Below, in pieces: positions 51,944-59,303 of a stretch of DNA of 64,000 nt. The notes below the pieces were generated by a model. That model searched no databases, was not told where the DNA came from, and was given only the letters and a program-made list of their open reading frames with translations. The stretch is from an uncultured Actinomycetes bacterium (GTDB lineage: Bacteria > Actinomycetota > Acidimicrobiia > Acidimicrobiales > RAAP-2): positions 1-64,000 of the forward strand of contig CAIQWC010000037.1 of NCBI GenBank assembly GCA_903875425.1, read 5' to 3'. A program made the translations under genes and the position numbers. Each line of letters begins with the position of its first letter. The stretch's first letter is position 1.

Positions 51944-52935
51944 TGGCGGTGCTGAGCACTAAAGAGGCCATGGCGCGCGCCATGAGCGTGGCCGAAGGAG
52001 TCAGAGGCGCAACAGGAACGAATCCCTGGGTTGGCTGCGTGATCCTCGATGACCGTGGCGTACTTATCGCGCAAGGCGCAACGCAACCTCCGGGTTCGGC
52101 ACACGCAGAAGTTGTAGCGCTGAGTCAGGCGGGAGATCGAGCCCGAGGGGCGACGGTGGTCGTTACCTTGGAGCCCTGCGCCCATGAAGGTAAGACGCCA
52201 CCGTGCGTGGCCGCGCTCATTGATGCAGGCGTGGGAAAGGTCATCGTAGGTGTCGAAGATCCCGATACGCGCGTAGCGGGGCGTGGGGTGGAGGCACTTC
52301 GCGAAGCCGGCATGACGGTGGAGCAAGGGGTACTCAGCGACGAGATCAGTGAACAGTTAGCGGCCTACCTCCATCACCGACGAACTGGTCTACCCCTTGT
52401 CGTACTCAAGTTGGCCGCGACCCTCGACGGTCGAACGGCAGCGCCCGATGGTAGTTCTCAGTGGATCACGGGCGAGGCAGCCCGCGCTGACGTTGCCATC
52501 CTTCGTTCGCACAGTGATGTGATCATCGTCGGCGCGGCTACGGTTCGGGCCGATGATCCTGAACTCACTGCTCGCACGACGCCAGCGCCGTATCGTCAGC
52601 CGGAACGTATTGTGCTTGGATCGATCCCCGAAGGCGCCCGAGTGCTACCCGCTAGGGAGTTCCGTGGTGAGCTCCGAGATCTCATAGGAGAATTGGGAGA
52701 AACGGGTGTGCTGCAAGTGCTGATTGAGGGTGGAGCCAGTGTTGCTCAGCAGGCTATTTCGGCCAATTTGGTGGACCGTGTCGTGCTCTACCTCGCACCT
52801 GCCATCATGGGAGGTGACGATGGAGCGCCCCTGCTGAGAGGTGAGGGTGCCCCATCGATAGACGCTCTTAAGCGTGGCCGGTTGATTTCGGTTGTACAGG
52901 TCGGGGACGACCTTCGAGTGGAGGTAGCACTGTAA
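51943..52935 (+). CDS. ribD: Bifunctional riboflavin deaminase/reductase
   Basis: The 330-residue product has an N-terminal deaminase domain with zinc ligands in SAHAEVVAL and LEPCAHEGKTPPCVAALI (about residues 51-85), and a C-terminal reductase domain beginning LPLVVLKLAATLDGRTAA with SQWITGEAAR and LIEGGASVAQQ. It carries out the second and third steps after GTP opening in riboflavin synthesis. The start GTG overlaps rpe; the stop overlaps ribBA (TAATG). Confidence 0.96.
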   Translation: MAVLSTKEAMARAMSVAEGVRGATGTNPWVGCVILDDRGVLIAQGATQPPGSAHAEVVALSQAGDRARGATVVVTLEPCAHEGKTPPCVAALIDAGVGKVIVGVEDPDTRVAGRGVEALREAGMTVEQGVLSDEISEQLAAYLHHRRTGLPLVVLKLAATLDGRTAAPDGSSQWITGEAARADVAILRSHSDVIIVGAATVRADDPELTARTTPAPYRQPERIVLGSIPEGARVLPAREFRGELRDLIGELGETGVLQVLIEGGASVAQQAISANLVDRVVLYLAPAIMGGDDGAPLLRGEGAPSIDALKRGRLISVVQVGDDLRVEVAL

Positions 52936-54155
52936 TGCCGATGTCTTCTATTGAAGAAGCGATTCAGGCGATTGCCGATAGGCGCATCGTCATTGTCGTT
53001 GACGATGAGGACCGCGAGAATGAGGGTGACCTCATTATGGCTGCCGAAGCTGCAACGCCGGAGAACATCGCTTTCTTTCTCGCCCATACTTCGGGCGTTA
53101 TTTGTACACCGATTCTTGACACGCGTGCTGATGAACTTGATCTCCCCTTGATGGTCGTAGCCAATACCGAGTCGCAGCGCACCGCGTTTACCGTCAGCGT
53201 TGACTTCCGACATGGAACTACGACAGGCATCTCGGCGGCGGATCGCGCTGCGACGATTCGGTCATTGATTGATCCAGCGACGAAACCCACAGATTTAAAC
53301 CGACCCGGCCATATTTTTCCTCTTCGCTATCGTGAGGGTGGCGTTTTGAAGCGTGCTGGTCACACAGAAGCCACGGTTGACCTTGCACGCCTCGCTGGGT
53401 TAACACCATCGGGGGTGCTCTGTGAAGTGGTCACGAAGGACAAATCGGGGATGGCTCGTCTGCCAGAACTTGAAATCTTCGCCAAAGAACACGGCTTGCC
53501 CCTTATTTCGATTGCCGACTTAATTCGCTATCGTCGCCGACACGAGAAGCTCGTTGAACGAATCTCAGAAGCCACGATTCCCACCGAATATGGAGACTTT
53601 CGCGCGGTGGTCTTTGAGTCACTCCTCGATGGGGTTGAGCACATGGCCCTTGTCAGAGGAGATATCAACGGCGTAGAGGACCTGTTGGTTCGAGTGCACT
53701 CTGAATGCCTAACCGGCGATGCCTTAGGTTCATTACGGTGCGATTGTGGACCGCAGTTAAATGCGGCGATGGCTCGCCTTGCGCAAGAAGGAAAAGGCGT
53801 CATTGTCTACTTACGTGGTCACGAGGGAAGAGGTATTGGTCTCGGTCATAAGATCCGTGCGTACCAACTCCAAGAGCAAGGACGAGACACCGTGGACGCT
53901 AATACTGACCAAGGTTTGCCAGTGGATAGTCGTGAATACGGAGTCGGTGCCCAGATACTCAACGAACTTGGCGTGACTACCATGCGTCTGATGACGAATA
54001 ACCCGGCGAAGTATGGTGGTCTCGAAGGTTTTGGCCTAGATATTACGAGTCGGATTCCGCTCGAGTCGAGTCCGACGCCACAGAACATCGCCTACCTGCG
54101 TACCAAGAAAGATCGCATGGGGCACCTTCTGGAGGGTCTCGATGACGTCAAGTGA
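52935..54155 (+). CDS. ribBA: 3,4-Dihydroxy-2-butanone-4-phosphate synthase / GTP cyclohydrolase II
   Basis: This 406-residue fusion supplies both precursors of riboflavin. The first half has VVDDEDRENEGDLIMAAE, THTSGVIC-like AHTSGVICTPI and GHTEATVDLARLAG. The second half has the zinc site HSECLTGDALGSLRCDCG (Cys258, Cys269, Cys271), YLRGHEGRGIGL and the catalytic Tyr/Arg region DSREYGVGAQIL. It overlaps ribH by 14 bases. Confidence 0.97.
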   Translation: MPMSSIEEAIQAIADRRIVIVVDDEDRENEGDLIMAAEAATPENIAFFLAHTSGVICTPILDTRADELDLPLMVVANTESQRTAFTVSVDFRHGTTTGISAADRAATIRSLIDPATKPTDLNRPGHIFPLRYREGGVLKRAGHTEATVDLARLAGLTPSGVLCEVVTKDKSGMARLPELEIFAKEHGLPLISIADLIRYRRRHEKLVERISEATIPTEYGDFRAVVFESLLDGVEHMALVRGDINGVEDLLVRVHSECLTGDALGSLRCDCGPQLNAAMARLAQEGKGVIVYLRGHEGRGIGLGHKIRAYQLQEQGRDTVDANTDQGLPVDSREYGVGAQILNELGVTTMRLMTNNPAKYGGLEGFGLDITSRIPLESSPTPQNIAYLRTKKDRMGHLLEGLDDVK

Positions 54156-54669
54156 GCAAACCCACATTGATGCAGAGCAGTTCGAACTGCTTCGTCGAAG
54201 CAACATGAAAGTCGTAGAAGGTGGCCATGACGGAGCAGGGCTACGCATCGCTATCGTGGCGTGCCGCTTTAATGGCGGTATTACCCAACAACTTCTTAGC
54301 GGGGTACTCAGGCGAGCGACTGCCCTAGGCGTCGATACCACTGATCTCAGCGTCACCTGGGTGCCTGGTGCCTTTGAGGCGCCCGTGGTCGCTAAAAAAA
54401 TATCTGACTCAGGCTCCGTAGACGCAGTGATCTGTCTGGGTGCGGTCATTCGCGGGGACACGCCTCACTTTGAATACGTCGCTGGTGAGGCGGCCCGAGG
54501 GATCCAGAATGTTGCGCTAACCACAGGCGTTCCTGTGATTTTTGGGATTCTCACCGTCGATACCGCTGAGCAGGCCCTCGATCGTTGTCGCGACGATGAC
54601 TCCAATAAGGGTGCCGAAGCCCTAGCCACTGCGGTTGAGACCATCCGAGTCCTTCGTCGCTGGTCCTAA
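54142..54669 (+). CDS. ribH: 6,7-Dimethyl-8-ribityllumazine synthase
   Basis: RibH condenses the two riboflavin precursors. The 175-residue product has an extended N terminus, then IAIVACRFNGGITQQLLSG, the VTWVPGAFEAP loop, GAVIRGDTPHFEYV (catalytic His) and FGILTVDTAEQAL. The start ATG 54142 lies inside the end of ribBA. Riboflavin synthase (ribE), which usually sits in this cluster, is not in the window. Confidence 0.95.
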   Translation: MTSSEQTHIDAEQFELLRRSNMKVVEGGHDGAGLRIAIVACRFNGGITQQLLSGVLRRATALGVDTTDLSVTWVPGAFEAPVVAKKISDSGSVDAVICLGAVIRGDTPHFEYVAGEAARGIQNVALTTGVPVIFGILTVDTAEQALDRCRDDDSNKGAEALATAVETIRVLRRWS

Positions 54670-54702
54670 GGCCCCCGTTACCGTAGTCCTGCGAATCTGG
54701 GC

Positions 54703-54708
54703 AACAAT
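54703..54708 (+). promoter_or_regulatory. Weak leaderless-type -10 box of hisG
   Basis: AACAAT ends six bases before GTG 54715; TTACCG at 54678-54683 is a possible -35 at a spacing of 19. Confidence 0.3.
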
Positions 54709-54714
54709 AGAGCC

Positions 54715-55599
54715 GTGCTTACTCTCGTCTTGCCCAAAGGATCACTCGAACGTGCGACCCTAGAGCTCTTTGAGCATGCCGATCTAGCGGTTAAGCGCTC
54801 CAGCGACGTTGACTATCGAGCCAGCATTGATGACCCTCGGGTCGACGAGGTACGAATTTTGCGTCCCCAAGAGATTCCGGTCTACATCGCCGAAGGTCGA
54901 TTCGACTTTGGTATTACGGGTCGTGATTGGATTGAAGAACGTGGAGCCGATGTAGTCACGCTGGGGGAGTTGAACTACTCGAAAAACACCAGTAACCCGA
55001 TACGCGTGGTGTTGGCCGTGGCTGATGACTCGCCCTATCAATCACTCGATGACCTCGCGGGGCACCCTGGTGTGCTTCGGGTATCGACGGAATATCCAGG
55101 TTTGACGGCTCGTGCTCTGAAAAAAGCTGGCATCAACGCTGAGGTTTCGCTTTCCTACGGGGCTACGGAAGCCAAGGTCCCCGATATCGCAGACTGTGTT
55201 GTCGAAATTACCGAGACTGGCCGAGCGCTCAAAGCTGCTGGTTTGCGCATCATTGACACGCTCTTAATCTCTCGCACCGAAGTGATCGCGAGCCCGCAGG
55301 CGGCCGCGGATCCTAAGAAGTTGCACGCTATGCGTCAACTCTTAACCTTGTTGGAAGGCACCCTAGAGGCCCGGGAAAAAGTTTTAGTGAAGCTCAACGT
55401 TGCTACCGAACAACTCGATGCCGTCTTGAGCGTCTTGCCGGCATTGCGATCACCCACCATTTCAGAACTCTCTGGTGGCGCGGGCTACGCGCTAGAAACT
55501 GTCGTGGCCAAAGCGGTGATCAATACGTTGATTCCGGCTCTCAAAGATCACGGGGCAAGCGACATTCTCGAGATCCCGCTCTCTAAGATCGTTCACTAG
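54715..55599 (+). CDS. hisG: ATP phosphoribosyltransferase, long form
   Basis: HisG makes the first intermediate of histidine synthesis. The 294-residue product is the long form. It has LTLVLPKGSLERATLELFE, GRFDFGITGRDWIEE, the PRPP-binding region VEITETGRALKAAGLRIID (residues 163-181), and a C-terminal PII-like domain (about 215-294) that binds histidine for feedback. No hisE lies upstream, although hisE-hisG pairs are common in actinobacteria. The start is GTG after a weak -10. Confidence 0.94.
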   Translation: MLTLVLPKGSLERATLELFEHADLAVKRSSDVDYRASIDDPRVDEVRILRPQEIPVYIAEGRFDFGITGRDWIEERGADVVTLGELNYSKNTSNPIRVVLAVADDSPYQSLDDLAGHPGVLRVSTEYPGLTARALKKAGINAEVSLSYGATEAKVPDIADCVVEITETGRALKAAGLRIIDTLLISRTEVIASPQAAADPKKLHAMRQLLTLLEGTLEAREKVLVKLNVATEQLDAVLSVLPALRSPTISELSGGAGYALETVVAKAVINTLIPALKDHGASDILEIPLSKIVH

Positions 55600-55614
55600 C
55601 GCCGAGGGACCGAC

Positions 55615-55938
55615 CTATGCCTCATCGGTGTGGGCGGCACTGATTTGGACCCAAGCCAGCCGCAACTGGGCCAAACCTTCGCTAATGGGTGCCCCTGCGT
55701 CCCCCATGCGCCCAGCGGTGGCTTCGAGAAGCCCGGCCAGGGCGTCGATGGCAAATTGCGCCTCCCCAAGGCGCGGGGGCTGCTCCCCAAGGTAGACCGC
55801 TGCTAGCTCAAAGAGGCCGTAGCAGTGGTTGGCTATGACCACGGCGGGATCACTCGAAGCCAGAGAGGCCCTGAGTTGCTCGAGGCTCTCGGCTTCCGCG
55901 GAGTTGTTTTGAGGGTCCTGGTGGGAATGTGTGGTCAT
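55615..55938 (-). CDS. DUF1844 family protein
   Basis: The product is 107 residues. Its C-terminal two-thirds matches the DUF1844 pattern: AAVYLGE..PRLGEAQFAIDALAGLLEATAGRM followed by a helix with LAQLRLAWVQ. The family is helical and has no known function; it often lies next to infC in actinobacteria, as here. The N terminus is polar and disordered-looking. The start ATG 55938 has TACGCT seven bases upstream. Convergent with hisG, divergent from infC. Confidence 0.8.
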   Translation of the reverse strand: MTTHSHQDPQNNSAEAESLEQLRASLASSDPAVVIANHCYGLFELAAVYLGEQPPRLGEAQFAIDALAGLLEATAGRMGDAGAPISEGLAQLRLAWVQISAAHTDEA

Positions 55939-55945
55939 GGGTGCT

Positions 55946-55951
55946 AGCGTA
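55946..55951 (-). promoter_or_regulatory. Leaderless-type -10 box of the DUF1844 gene
   Basis: On the minus strand TACGCT ends seven bases before ATG 55938. Confidence 0.45.
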
Positions 55952-55975
55952 GATCTCCGTTACCAGACAAGCGGG

Positions 55976-56071
55976 GAAGTGGCTCAAACAAGAGCACTGC
56001 TTCCTCCACCACTTCACGAGAGAACCTTCGGGCCTGTGCAGGTGGTCGAGAAGGCGTCGCACTTCGTGCGA
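55976..56071 (+). ncRNA. Structured leader upstream of infC
   Basis: The 200-base gap before infC contains two perfect stems: GAAGTGG 55976-55982 with CCACTTC 56009-56015, and TCGCAC 56057-56062 with GTGCGA 56066-56071 around a TTC loop. No T-run follows. It may be a leader that controls the infC-rpmI-rplT operon, as ribosomal protein leaders do in other bacteria, but I could not match it to a named L20 leader. Confidence 0.4.
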
Positions 56072-56145
56072 GCCCGTGTCCTCGCTTGCCTGCTAGGAGT
56101 TCCGATGACCAAACGGTTGTCGGGCAAGAGCAAGGGAGTATCCCG

Positions 56146-56754
56146 ATAGCAGTTACCGCAGCACCAGAACACCGGATCAACGAACGGATCCGAGTCCGAG
56201 AGGTTCGACTTGTGGACCCCGATGGTAATCAGCTTGGCATCAAGCCGGTTCCTGAAGCCCTGTCGATCGCTCGCAGTCTCGATCTTGACCTCGTTGAGGT
56301 TGCACCTATGGCTAACCCCCCGGTTTGTCGAATCATGGATTACGGAAAGTTCAAGTTCGATGAAGCCCAGAAGGCCAAGGAGTCAAGACGCAAGTCGACC
56401 AACGTCGGTGTGAAGGAGATGAAGTACCGTCCCAAGATCGGACAGGGTGACTTTGACACGAAGACTCGTCAGGTTGCCAAGTTCCTTGAAGGCGGCCACA
56501 AGGTCAAGTTGACCATCATGTTTCGGGGCCGTGAGGTCTTTCACCCTGAACTCGGGAAGCAAATTTTGGACCGAGTTGCTGAGACGATCGGCGAGGGTGG
56601 CAAGGTTGAAGTAAACCCGAAGCTCGATGGGAGAAACATGACCATGGTGCTAGCGCCACAGAAAAAAGGATCGAAGCCCAAGGTCAAGGCAGCAGCTCCC
56701 GTCGCTGAGCAATCGAGCGATGGACCTCAAGCAGTTGTAGAAGGAGAGGAATGA
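56146..56754 (+). CDS. infC: Translation initiation factor IF-3 (probable ATA start)
   Basis: IF-3 binds the 30S subunit and checks the start codon. The 202-residue product has the N domain with HRINERIRVREVRLVDPDG and GIKPVPEALSIA, the linker DEAQKAKESRRKS, and the C domain with KTRQVAKFLEGGHKVKLTI and MFRGREVFHPELG. The frame has no ATG or GTG near the family start; the only usual codon upstream is TTG 56086, without a ribosome binding site. ATA 56146 lies seven bases after AGGGAG (56133-56138), so a rare start codon, as known for infC in other bacteria, is likely. A C-terminal acidic tail follows. rpmI begins two bases after the stop. Confidence 0.9.
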   Translation: MAVTAAPEHRINERIRVREVRLVDPDGNQLGIKPVPEALSIARSLDLDLVEVAPMANPPVCRIMDYGKFKFDEAQKAKESRRKSTNVGVKEMKYRPKIGQGDFDTKTRQVAKFLEGGHKVKLTIMFRGREVFHPELGKQILDRVAETIGEGGKVEVNPKLDGRNMTMVLAPQKKGSKPKVKAAAPVAEQSSDGPQAVVEGEE

Positions 56755-56755
56755 C

Positions 56756-56950
56756 ATGCCCAAGATGAAGACCCACCGTGGGGCAGCAGCACGAGTAAAG
56801 GTGACCGGAAGCGGCCGCCTTCGTCGTCGTCAGCAAAACCGCGGCCACATCATGGAAAAAAAGAGTTCTGTGCGGACGCGCCGCTTGGCCCGTGAGGTTG
56901 AAATTGCCCCTGGGGACGCCAACCGCATAAAGCGGATGCTTGGAATGTAG
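56756..56950 (+). CDS. rpmI: Ribosomal protein bL35
   Basis: The 64-residue basic protein matches L35: MPKMKTHRGAAARVKVTGSG, RRRQQNRGHIMEKKSS, and the end RIKRMLGM. AGGAGAGG just upstream, inside the infC end, is its ribosome binding site. It is in the standard infC-rpmI-rplT order. Confidence 0.97.
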   Translation: MPKMKTHRGAAARVKVTGSGRLRRRQQNRGHIMEKKSSVRTRRLAREVEIAPGDANRIKRMLGM

Positions 56951-56955
56951 TGAAT

Positions 56956-56975
56956 CGCACCGGAGAACCGGTGCG
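56956..56975 (+). other. Perfect 8-bp hairpin between rpmI and rplT
   Basis: CGCACCGG (56956-56963), loop AGAA, CCGGTGCG (56968-56975). No T-run follows, and rplT has its own ribosome binding site downstream, so it is more likely an mRNA processing or stability element, or a partial terminator, than a full stop. Confidence 0.5.
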
Positions 56976-57020
56976 TTAGAGAAGTGTTACGAGACCATCA
57001 ATAGAAAGAGGAGTTGACGT

Positions 57021-57380
57021 ATGGCACGGGTAAAGCGCGCAGTCAACGCAAAAAAACACCACAAGGCGATTCTTGAAGACGCTAAGGGCTACTACGGAAG
57101 CCACAGCCGTTCATACCGGTCTGCCAATGAAGCCGTCCTGCACGCTAAGCAGTATGCCTTCCGCGACCGTCGAGCACGCAAGGGTGAATTCCGCAAGCTC
57201 TGGATTCAGCGTATTAACGCTGCGGTTCGAGAGCACAACATGAGCTACAGCCGCTTCATCGCCGGACTCCACAGCGCCGGCGTTGAAGTCGATCGTCGTC
57301 AGTTGGCCGATCTCGCGGTGAATGACCCGGCCGCCTTTGGCGCCTTGGTCAAGGTAGCGCAGGGAGCCCTGGCCTCCTGA
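57021..57380 (+). CDS. rplT: Ribosomal protein bL20
   Basis: The 119-residue protein has [20 protein letters not shown] at the start, [39 protein letters not shown] and the C-terminal globular part ([19 protein letters not shown]). L20 binds 23S rRNA early in assembly and, in several bacteria, represses its own operon. The ribosome binding site AGAGGAG lies upstream. The downstream methyltransferase starts eight bases later. Confidence 0.98.
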   Translation: MARVKRAVNAKKHHKAILEDAKGYYGSHSRSYRSANEAVLHAKQYAFRDRRARKGEFRKLWIQRINAAVREHNMSYSRFIAGLHSAGVEVDRRQLADLAVNDPAAFGALVKVAQGALAS

Positions 57381-57388
57381 GCGAGCCG

Positions 57389-58231
57389 ATGAGCCCTCGC
57401 CACGGTGAGGTCCAACGACTTCGACGACTCTTCTCCTCTCGGCGCTTTCGTCGAGAGGAGAAGAGTTTTGTTATCGAGGGACCTGAACTCGTCGTTGCGG
57501 CCCTCGACGCGGGCTGGGTGATAGAACGCGCCTTTACGAGCCCCGAAATCCATCACTCCGAAGCCTCACAGCGTGCCGCGCAACGGGTGATCGCCGAAGG
57601 TTTTGAGGTCACGGAATTAGGTGCTGGCGTTCTCGAGCGCGTCGCCGATGCGACCACCCCTCAGCCCATCGCGGCGGTGGTGACGATGAAGGAGCCCGCT
57701 GCATCGTCAATTCTCGACGGAGGGGTGGTAGTCGTGCTCGATAATGTTCGCGACCCAGGAAATCTGGGAGCTGTGGCGCGTGTTGCCGAAGCATCGGGTT
57801 GCTCGGGCCTCGTGCTGAGCGGTAACGTCACCGATCCCTTAGGACCTAAGGCGCTTCGTGCCTCGACGGGATCTCTGTTGCGCATCGGAGTACTCGAATA
57901 CTCCACCTTCGCCGAGGCGGGCCAGGCGCTCGCTGATGCGGAGATTTCCCTAATTGGCACGTCAAGCCATGCCGGGATTGATTTTGGTTCTCTTGCTTGG
58001 CCCCAACGCCGCGGCATCGTGCTCGGCAACGAAGCACAGGGTCTCAGCGAGGAAGCGATTGCGGCTTGTGAATCCTTAGTGAGCATTCCCTTGGCGGCCC
58101 CGGTGGAGTCTCTCAACGTGGCGGTTGCGGCCGGCATCTTGTGTTTTGCCGCCCAACGCCGTCTGCGTTCCTCGTCGGATCAGTCTGTGGGATCTACGAT
58201 GCATAGCGTGAGTGGCGGAGACCAAGCGTGA
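57389..58231 (+). CDS. TrmH/SpoU-family RNA 2'-O-methyltransferase
   Basis: The 280-residue product has an N-terminal substrate-binding domain (RRLFSSRRFRREEKSFVIEG) and a SPOUT domain with the three SpoU motifs: DNVRDPGNLGAVARVAEASG, GIVLGNEAQGLSEEAI and IPLAAPVESLNVAVAAGI. It should methylate ribosomal or transfer RNA; the target is not clear, and it is the class often found between rplT and pheS in actinobacteria (TsnR/RlmB-like). Its stop overlaps the pheS start (GTGA). Confidence 0.92.
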   Translation: MSPRHGEVQRLRRLFSSRRFRREEKSFVIEGPELVVAALDAGWVIERAFTSPEIHHSEASQRAAQRVIAEGFEVTELGAGVLERVADATTPQPIAAVVTMKEPAASSILDGGVVVVLDNVRDPGNLGAVARVAEASGCSGLVLSGNVTDPLGPKALRASTGSLLRIGVLEYSTFAEAGQALADAEISLIGTSSHAGIDFGSLAWPQRRGIVLGNEAQGLSEEAIAACESLVSIPLAAPVESLNVAVAAGILCFAAQRRLRSSSDQSVGSTMHSVSGGDQA

Positions 58232-59292
58232 GCGAAATTGACCTCCAAGATCATGTCGACCTGGTCATCGCCGAGGTAGCTCGCGCGGAGCATTCTCGCG
58301 ATCTCGACGCCATCGAATCCGCTCATAAGGCCAAAAATTCTCCCGTACTGGCAGCTCGCCGAGCCCTGGGCGCTGTCACCGACGAAGAGCAACGCCGGGA
58401 GCTCGGTCGGCGAATCCAAGGGTGTAGTGATGCCATTACTGCGGCCATTGCTGCTCGTCGCGAGGAACTATCGGCTATCGAGCGCGAAGCGTCGCTCGCG
58501 AGTGATGCCCTTGATCTCACCGAGGTACTTTCCTCGGCCGGATCGTTCCCCTCAAGGCGTGGCCACGCCCACGTCGTGTCCAAGACTCGAGCAAGTTTGG
58601 AAGACGTGTTCGTCGCGATGGGATTTACCATCAAGGAAGGACCCGAAGTCGAGACCGACTGGTACAACTTTGAGGCGCTCAATTTGCCTCCAGGACATCC
58701 AGCCCGTGATATGTACGACACCATGTACCTCGACCTTGGCGAGGCCGAAACTGTGTTGATGCGCACGCATACTTCTCCGATGCAGATTCATCTCCTCGAA
58801 GAAGCAGTAGCTGATCAGTCCCTACCCTTGCACGTGGCGATACCCGGCCGCTGCTATCGACTCGATACCCCTGATGCGCGCCACCTGCCCGTCTTCCACC
58901 AAGTAGAGGGCCTCGTGGTTGATAAGGGCATCACCTTTGGCGACCTCGCCGGCGTCATCGAAACCTTTACGGCTGCGTACTTCGGTCCCGATATTCACTC
59001 GCGACTCCGACCCGCCTACTTCCCCTTTACGGAACCTTCCGCAGAGTTTGAAATCACCTGCACTATCTGTCGAGGTGAGGGATGTCGAACATGTTCTAAG
59101 ACCGGCTGGATTGAACTTGGTGGGTGCGGCATGATCGACCCAGCCGTGTTCGACGCCGTCGGTATTGATGCGACCGAGTGGTCGGGTTTCGCGTTCGGCT
59201 TTGGTATCGACCGATGTGCCCAGATGCGTCACTCCATTGCGGACATGCGAGCACTTATCGAGAACGACCTTCGTTTCTCGAGGCAGTTCTAG
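58228..59292 (+). CDS. pheS: Phenylalanyl-tRNA synthetase alpha subunit
   Basis: The 354-residue subunit has an N-terminal coiled-coil (about 20-90) and the class II catalytic core: KEGPEVETDWYNFEALNLPP, PGHPARDMYDTMYL, TSPMQIHLL and motif 3 GFGIDRCAQMRH. Cysteines in TCTICRGEGCRTCSKTGWIE form an apparent zinc-ribbon insertion. It starts with GTG in overlap with the methyltransferase and is followed by pheT after 11 bases. Confidence 0.97.
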   Translation: MSEIDLQDHVDLVIAEVARAEHSRDLDAIESAHKAKNSPVLAARRALGAVTDEEQRRELGRRIQGCSDAITAAIAARREELSAIEREASLASDALDLTEVLSSAGSFPSRRGHAHVVSKTRASLEDVFVAMGFTIKEGPEVETDWYNFEALNLPPGHPARDMYDTMYLDLGEAETVLMRTHTSPMQIHLLEEAVADQSLPLHVAIPGRCYRLDTPDARHLPVFHQVEGLVVDKGITFGDLAGVIETFTAAYFGPDIHSRLRPAYFPFTEPSAEFEITCTICRGEGCRTCSKTGWIELGGCGMIDPAVFDAVGIDATEWSGFAFGFGIDRCAQMRHSIADMRALIENDLRFSRQF

Positions 59293-59303
59293 GAGCCGTT
59301 CTT

